Shown here piece after piece: positions 59,591 to 64,000 of a stretch of 64,000 bases of DNA. This stretch comes from Marinifilum breve. Its GTDB lineage: Bacteria; Bacteroidota; Bacteroidia; Bacteroidales; Marinifilaceae. The DNA is taken from contig NZ_QFLI01000003.1 in assembly GCF_003202155.1 (NCBI RefSeq), positions 520,265 through 584,264 on the forward strand. The letters run 5' to 3'. Within the stretch, counting starts at the first letter, position 1. Each line of letters starts with the position of its first letter. The notes beneath the pieces are model-generated. The model was not told the origin of the DNA and ran no database searches. It saw only the letters and a list, made by a program, of their open reading frames with translations. The translations under genes were made by a program, and so were the position numbers.

Positions 59591-60583
59591 TTAAAACACT
59601 GGTGATCGAACTGCTTTAATTCTTTTTCTTCTTTTCTTGGTGGTAGCAAGCGGAAAGGAAAATGATATTTCATGTGCCCCGGTATTCGTATGAATTAACT
59701 TGGAAATGGCATAATCGTAACTGTAAGCAACTTTAAAACGCTCGGTAACAAATCCTGCCATGGCAATAAAAGAGTCGTAATTTGGCTCAAAATTCTGGTT
59801 AAACCACAATCCGAATACCACAGAACTCTTACTTGCATATAAACCATAGTTCATCTGAGAAAAATCTCCTTGTTGCTGATAAAGTAATGCCGGGGCAAGA
59901 ATCCAATTATCCGCATATCTCCTGCTTCTTCCTCCCAACACAAATTCAGCGCCAGCGTGAACCGTATACTTGGTTTGCAATTTGTCTTCCTGTTCGTCAT
60001 CAAAACTTAAATCTGGCTTAGCCAAATGATGTGCTGCAATACCGAAATAAAAATCTCCGTAGTATGCTATCGAACCCAATGAGAAATCCCATCCATCTTT
60101 TCTTCTGTTTACAGGATCACCTGAAGGGTTGTGTGGAAATATATTCCCATAAATAGGAGAAACCTGGTCTGGAAATACCAGGTTCTGCCAATCTACCTTT
60201 TTTTGCATAAAAGCGGCCTGAATGGCCGGACGTATCACAAAATTATCTGTTATTCTCAAGTAGAATGAGTACATCCCTGCAAAGGTGGTTGTTTTTAATG
60301 CACCATCTCCCTGGTCATCCTGAATAACCATAACACCTATTCCTCCATTTAAGGTCTCATAGAAGTTATCGAATGCTACACTGTAAGTAACATATGGAAG
60401 ATCCAAATTTGGCCATTGGTTACGATAGTTTAAGCTAACATTTGAATTATTTGTAGATCCTGCCAAGGCTGGATTCAAGTATAGTTTATTTGCGTAAAAC
60501 TGAGAAAACCGGATATCCTGAGCAAAGCTTTGTACCAACGCCCCCATAAATAATACACAAAAAACAATCAGAGCTTTCTTCAT
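59591..60583 (-). CDS. PorP/SprF family type IX secretion outer-membrane protein
   Basis: 330 residues. Signal peptide (LIVFCVLFMGALVQSFAQ). The mature N-terminus DIRFSQFYANKLYLNPALAG is the PorP/SprF hallmark, followed by a beta-barrel-like sequence with alternating patterns, e.g. NFVIRPAIQAAFMQKKVDWQ and GFVTERFKVAYSYDYAISKL, and a basic C-terminus. Such proteins are outer-membrane components that help export or anchor T9SS cargo carrying type-B C-terminal domains. The gene lies 126 bp downstream of a giant adhesin with just such a domain, the SprB-SprF layout. Confidence 0.9.
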   Translation of the reverse strand: MKKALIVFCVLFMGALVQSFAQDIRFSQFYANKLYLNPALAGSTNNSNVSLNYRNQWPNLDLPYVTYSVAFDNFYETLNGGIGVMVIQDDQGDGALKTTTFAGMYSFYLRITDNFVIRPAIQAAFMQKKVDWQNLVFPDQVSPIYGNIFPHNPSGDPVNRRKDGWDFSLGSIAYYGDFYFGIAAHHLAKPDLSFDDEQEDKLQTKYTVHAGAEFVLGGRSRRYADNWILAPALLYQQQGDFSQMNYGLYASKSSVVFGLWFNQNFEPNYDSFIAMAGFVTERFKVAYSYDYAISKLIHTNTGAHEISFSFPLATTKKRRKRIKAVRSPVF

Positions 60584-60708
60584 CTATTCTCAATTTATAA
60601 CTCCACAGAGTTATCCTAGTTAAAAAAGTGATCCGGACATTTGTATGTAAGTCCGAAATCACTTGTAAAATAAATTTATTTTATCAATAAAATAAAACCT
60701 TTTCTCAA

Positions 60709-63700
60709 TTATCTGATCAGCATGAAGGTTCCCTGGTTGGTAAGTTCTCCATTAATAAACACCATCCAAACATATGCTCCTGCCGGACAAAGTTTGCCTT
60801 TGTATTTACCATCCCAACCTCCGTTGCGACCTACTTCGTCGGTCTTATACAGCAGTTCTCCCCAACGGTTGTATACATACATTTCAAATTGCTCAATATC
60901 GTAATTGATATCTTTCAAATAGAATTTGTCGTTATCATTACTCGAATTTGGAGTAAATGCATTAGGTGATTCTATACCTACCGGTTTCACCTCTACATTA
61001 ACAGAATCCTTAGCTATACAACCTAAGTTATCTCTTACTGTTAGTTTATATTTACCTGTTTCCGATACCTCGTATCTCTGAAGAATACTGCCTTCCTTGC
61101 CATCTTCCCACTCAAAGTAGTATGGAGAATATTCCAATGGAAGGTTTGGAGCTAATGTTACAGTTTGTCCTTCAAAAATGGTTACTGGGCGATCTTTAAC
61201 AAGCTCAATCTCTCTAGGGCCACTAAACATCAAATTATTCAGCAATTCTGGTTTTGGTGTTGGATTTATTACAAAATTTTGTTCATCCCCACAACCATAT
61301 TTGTTCTCTACGGTTAACAGGTATTTACCAGGTTGATCAATTGTTCTATCAGTATCCGTGTACCCATCTTCCCAAATTGGATTTTCCATTCCTGCAATAC
61401 TCACTTCGAATTTTTCACCCTCACAAGCAAACTTATCTTCTTCCAATTCAGGATCAGCTACCATATTTACAAGTACTTCACCTTCTGTATCACATCCATA
61501 AAGGTCGGTCACACTAACCTTGTAAGTATAGGTTCCTTCAGGAGCATTTACAATCTTCGGACTTCTTGTGTTCGGATCATCCAAATGATCCGGATTCGTC
61601 CAGTTAATTTCTCCTGCATCACCTACAATATCAGTTAGTAATTGCAATTGGTTACACTGACCAACCGTAGTATCGGAAATGGTAGTTACAACTGGAAGTG
61701 GAGCCACAGTAAGCTCAACCAAATCCATATTTGTACAACCATGTTCATCCATAACCGTAGCAACCAATACCTGTGATTTTCCCGGAGTAAATATTGGAGT
61801 CATTGAATTTGCATCATCCAAATCTGCCGCTGGTGCCCATTGAATATTACTTTCATCTGTTTCTGCATTTAATTTAAAAGGCTTACAACTACCAATTGTA
61901 GTATCATCTGTAATATTTACAGTTGGCAATGGATCTACACGTAAAACTGTTTTTGATGTTACATTTGAACATCCATAATCATCCGTATAAGAATAATGAA
62001 CATTATAGGTTCCTGCACCTTTTTCTGACGGATCGAATACCTCTTCAGAAATGTCATTAACCCAATAAATACCACCTTCAGGATATCCACCCGCTAAAGG
62101 CTTACTTGGGTTACAAACCCCTCTTACCGGATCTACAAGGGCAAGATTAACATCTGGCAAAGCATGTAAGGTTACCAATGAATCAACTTTAGACTCACAG
62201 CCTGTAGTAACATCGGTAATCATGATAGAAAGTTCTCCATTCGCCAGTTCCCCCCAGGTAACACGAGTACGTAAACCTTTTTCTGGTCCGGCAAACAATC
62301 CTCCTTCTACTCCCCAACCATACTCAATTTCAGGCATTGCATCGGTTGTGTATGTAACACGATCTTCCTTCGCACATAATGTCATTCTACCTAAAATTCT
62401 CGAGTTTGGTAATTCATGAACGGTCAATTCTGTCGGTTTTGTTGATCTTGAATCTGTACATCTATCAGAAACAATACATGTGTAGTATCCACTATCATCA
62501 GGATTTGTTTTACCCAAATTCAATACAGATGTATTTTCTCCAGTTAAATCAACTCCATCCAACTTCCATTGGTAAGTTACATCATTACCCTCTACATCTG
62601 TTGTTAGTGTAACCTCCTCTCCTGAACAAACCTCAATATCTGCCATCTCAGATAAAATTCTCAATTGAGGAATTACTGTAAGTGTCATTTCATCGCTAAT
62701 GGCTTCTGCACATGAGTTATAAACCTTACAAGTATAATTGGCTTCATCTTCAAGCTGAATTGATGTTAAACTCAATACTGGCGAAGTTTTTCCTACTATA
62801 TCAATTCCATCTTTTCTCCACTGATATTTCAGTTCTTCACCAGTAGCACTCACACTAAATTCTATCAATGATGTGTTTTCACAAGTTTCTACATTATCAC
62901 TAACTGAAATAATTACTGGCAATTCTGTTACATCCAGGCTTCCTGTTGTTGTAACATTACCACATAAACCTGTTACTTGTACTTCGTAATTTCCCTCGTG
63001 CGCTAATAGGGTTGGATTGTAATTCAGAATTTTCTGATCTGAAACCTCAACTCCTCCAAAGAACCATTTGTACTTAATATTAGCTGCTCCTTTTACATTT
63101 GGAATCCATTCCAGCTCCTCGCCTTCACAAATTGTTTTTACACCAAGAGCTGCAAGAAGAGTTGTATTCTCATAAACACGAACTGTTGTTTTCTCAACAA
63201 TACCATCCACAGGAGCTCCCTCTCCTTCAACCTTACATGTATAAACTCCTGCATCACTTGCCTTAAGTTCTGCAATATAAAGGGTTAATTTAGTTTCTCC
63301 AGGAATTTCAACTCCATCCTTAAACCATTTAATCGATGAAATTTGACCTGTTGCACTTATGTTTAAACTTAATGGTTCACCCACACATTTTTCTTCCAAG
63401 CTTACCAATCCATCAGTAATAACAACAGGCTCCTTAACTGTTAATTTACCTGTTGCCACTCGCGTCGCACAAGTACCTACAATTTCGCAATTGTAATACC
63501 CCTCATCATCAAATTGAATATTTGTTAATGTTAATGAATTTGTTTTTTCAGATAATGTAGTTGTTACACCATCTTTTACATGAGTCCATGTATAAGTTAG
63601 ATTATGACCTGTAGCATCAACTGTCATCGTGTAATCCTGACCAACAAATCGCACCACATTTTTTAAAGTGGCTAGAATTATTGTTGAAGGATTCACTGTT

Positions 63701-64000
63701 AACTGAGCTGTTTCTAATAAAGTTCCTCCACAACCATTATCGTCGGTAACAATACATTCTACGGTATACACTTTTGGAGTAAATGCATCTTCAGGTAGTA
63801 CTTCTGCTCCACTAATTAATAGTGTAGCAATAGTAGAAGGCTGAGTAATTCCATCAATTTTCCACTCATAATTTAAATCACGTCCTGTAGCTTTTGCTCT
63901 AAACACAACATCTTCATTTTCACAAACTGTTTGATTTGCAATTGGATCTAATGTTGGTTTTGGATTAACAACCTGAGTTCCTACTGAAATATCAGAGCCA
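60709..64000 (-). CDS. Giant Ig-like-repeat adhesin with gliding-motility/T9SS type-B C-terminal domain (5' part outside window)
   Basis: At least 1097 codons, open at the right edge; the ATG at 63906 is internal, since the frame continues upstream (SDISVGTQVVNPKPT and so on). The N-terminal ~550 residues seen are about six Ig-like units of ~85-90 residues, each with paired Cys and GxYTCxV-like endings (DAGVYTCKVEGEG, DSGYYTCIVSDRC). Then come cysteine-containing PKD/CHU-type repeats with VTDxYGCD-like motifs. The end is the CHU_C-type sorting domain: GIESPNAFTPNSSNDNDKF, FEMYVYNRWGELLYKTDEVG and PAGAYVWMVFING. Exported via T9SS and shown on the surface. Confidence 0.9.
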   Translation of the reverse strand, partial: GSDISVGTQVVNPKPTLDPIANQTVCENEDVVFRAKATGRDLNYEWKIDGITQPSTIATLLISGAEVLPEDAFTPKVYTVECIVTDDNGCGGTLLETAQLTVNPSTIILATLKNVVRFVGQDYTMTVDATGHNLTYTWTHVKDGVTTTLSEKTNSLTLTNIQFDDEGYYNCEIVGTCATRVATGKLTVKEPVVITDGLVSLEEKCVGEPLSLNISATGQISSIKWFKDGVEIPGETKLTLYIAELKASDAGVYTCKVEGEGAPVDGIVEKTTVRVYENTTLLAALGVKTICEGEELEWIPNVKGAANIKYKWFFGGVEVSDQKILNYNPTLLAHEGNYEVQVTGLCGNVTTTGSLDVTELPVIISVSDNVETCENTSLIEFSVSATGEELKYQWRKDGIDIVGKTSPVLSLTSIQLEDEANYTCKVYNSCAEAISDEMTLTVIPQLRILSEMADIEVCSGEEVTLTTDVEGNDVTYQWKLDGVDLTGENTSVLNLGKTNPDDSGYYTCIVSDRCTDSRSTKPTELTVHELPNSRILGRMTLCAKEDRVTYTTDAMPEIEYGWGVEGGLFAGPEKGLRTRVTWGELANGELSIMITDVTTGCESKVDSLVTLHALPDVNLALVDPVRGVCNPSKPLAGGYPEGGIYWVNDISEEVFDPSEKGAGTYNVHYSYTDDYGCSNVTSKTVLRVDPLPTVNITDDTTIGSCKPFKLNAETDESNIQWAPAADLDDANSMTPIFTPGKSQVLVATVMDEHGCTNMDLVELTVAPLPVVTTISDTTVGQCNQLQLLTDIVGDAGEINWTNPDHLDDPNTRSPKIVNAPEGTYTYKVSVTDLYGCDTEGEVLVNMVADPELEEDKFACEGEKFEVSIAGMENPIWEDGYTDTDRTIDQPGKYLLTVENKYGCGDEQNFVINPTPKPELLNNLMFSGPREIELVKDRPVTIFEGQTVTLAPNLPLEYSPYYFEWEDGKEGSILQRYEVSETGKYKLTVRDNLGCIAKDSVNVEVKPVGIESPNAFTPNSSNDNDKFYLKDINYDIEQFEMYVYNRWGELLYKTDEVGRNGGWDGKYKGKLCPAGAYVWMVFINGELTNQGTFMLIR

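Overview
The window looks like chromosomal DNA of a marine or anaerobic Bacteroidota, probably a Bacteroidales/Marinilabiliales-type organism. The signs are low GC, Bacteroidetes-type promoters (TAnnTTTG -7 boxes), a type IX secretion (T9SS) PorP/SprF protein next to a giant adhesin with a gliding-motility-type C-terminal domain, the Bacteroidetes-type NagB/PIG-L fusion, DUF4097, DUF6261, DUF6249 and DUF3127 proteins, and mostly absent Shine-Dalgarno (SD) sequences. I see no rRNA, tRNA, CRISPR array or complete insertion sequence. Both ends cut genes: the nagB-like gene on the left and the adhesin gene on the right.

Layout. 0-6.5 kb is a minus-strand amino-sugar cluster: ROK regulator, sugar-phosphate nucleotidylyltransferase, NagP/FucP-type MFS transporter, NahK-like anomeric kinase and glucosamine-6-phosphate deaminase. 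6.8-15 kb holds DUF4097, a flavin reductase, rlmN, a LacI regulator, an aldehyde dehydrogenase, an S24-type repressor and a DMT transporter. 15-20 kb is an accessory region rich in palindromic repeats. It carries a three-gene TIR / membrane protein / ThsB-like TIR operon that looks like an antiphage module, a ten-unit ~42-bp degenerate tandem array, a DUF6261 gene, and a DUF559 endonuclease-like gene between two copies of a 117-bp repeat. 20-30 kb has a cation efflux protein, a split 5'-nucleotidase, dinB, a MATE pump overlapping mnmD, three peptidyl-prolyl isomerases, a DUF3127 protein with an SSB-like tail, and an ECF sigma/membrane-regulator pair. 30-47 kb has an M64 peptidase, MscS channel, SemiSWEET-like protein, KAS III-like enzyme, reductive-dehalogenase-like protein, TPR protein, rlmB, DUF418, ABC-F, AAA ATPase, STAS-like protein, GH10-like lipoprotein and rlmD. 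47-60 kb has two sensor kinases, a NimA-like protein, a second MATE pump behind an unusual leader, an S9 peptidase, a 40-bp-period hairpin array and yaaA. 59.6-64 kb holds porP/sprF and the adhesin.

The least expected material is mostly non-coding. (1) The TIR operon. (2) Two unrelated arrays with ~40-bp period. (3) A leader before the second MATE gene with two short ORFs behind strong SD sites, one SD lying in a perfect 9-bp inverted repeat that encloses its own ORF. (4) Three CGTCTA repeats spaced exactly 22 bp, inside a stretch that looks like a free-standing small RNA. (5) Twin divergent ECF-type promoters with identical 17-bp spacers. (6) A 217-bp dispersed repeat in two copies, whose 11-bp hairpin shows a compensatory G-C to T-A change. 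Functions are read from motifs by eye; no database search was possible.
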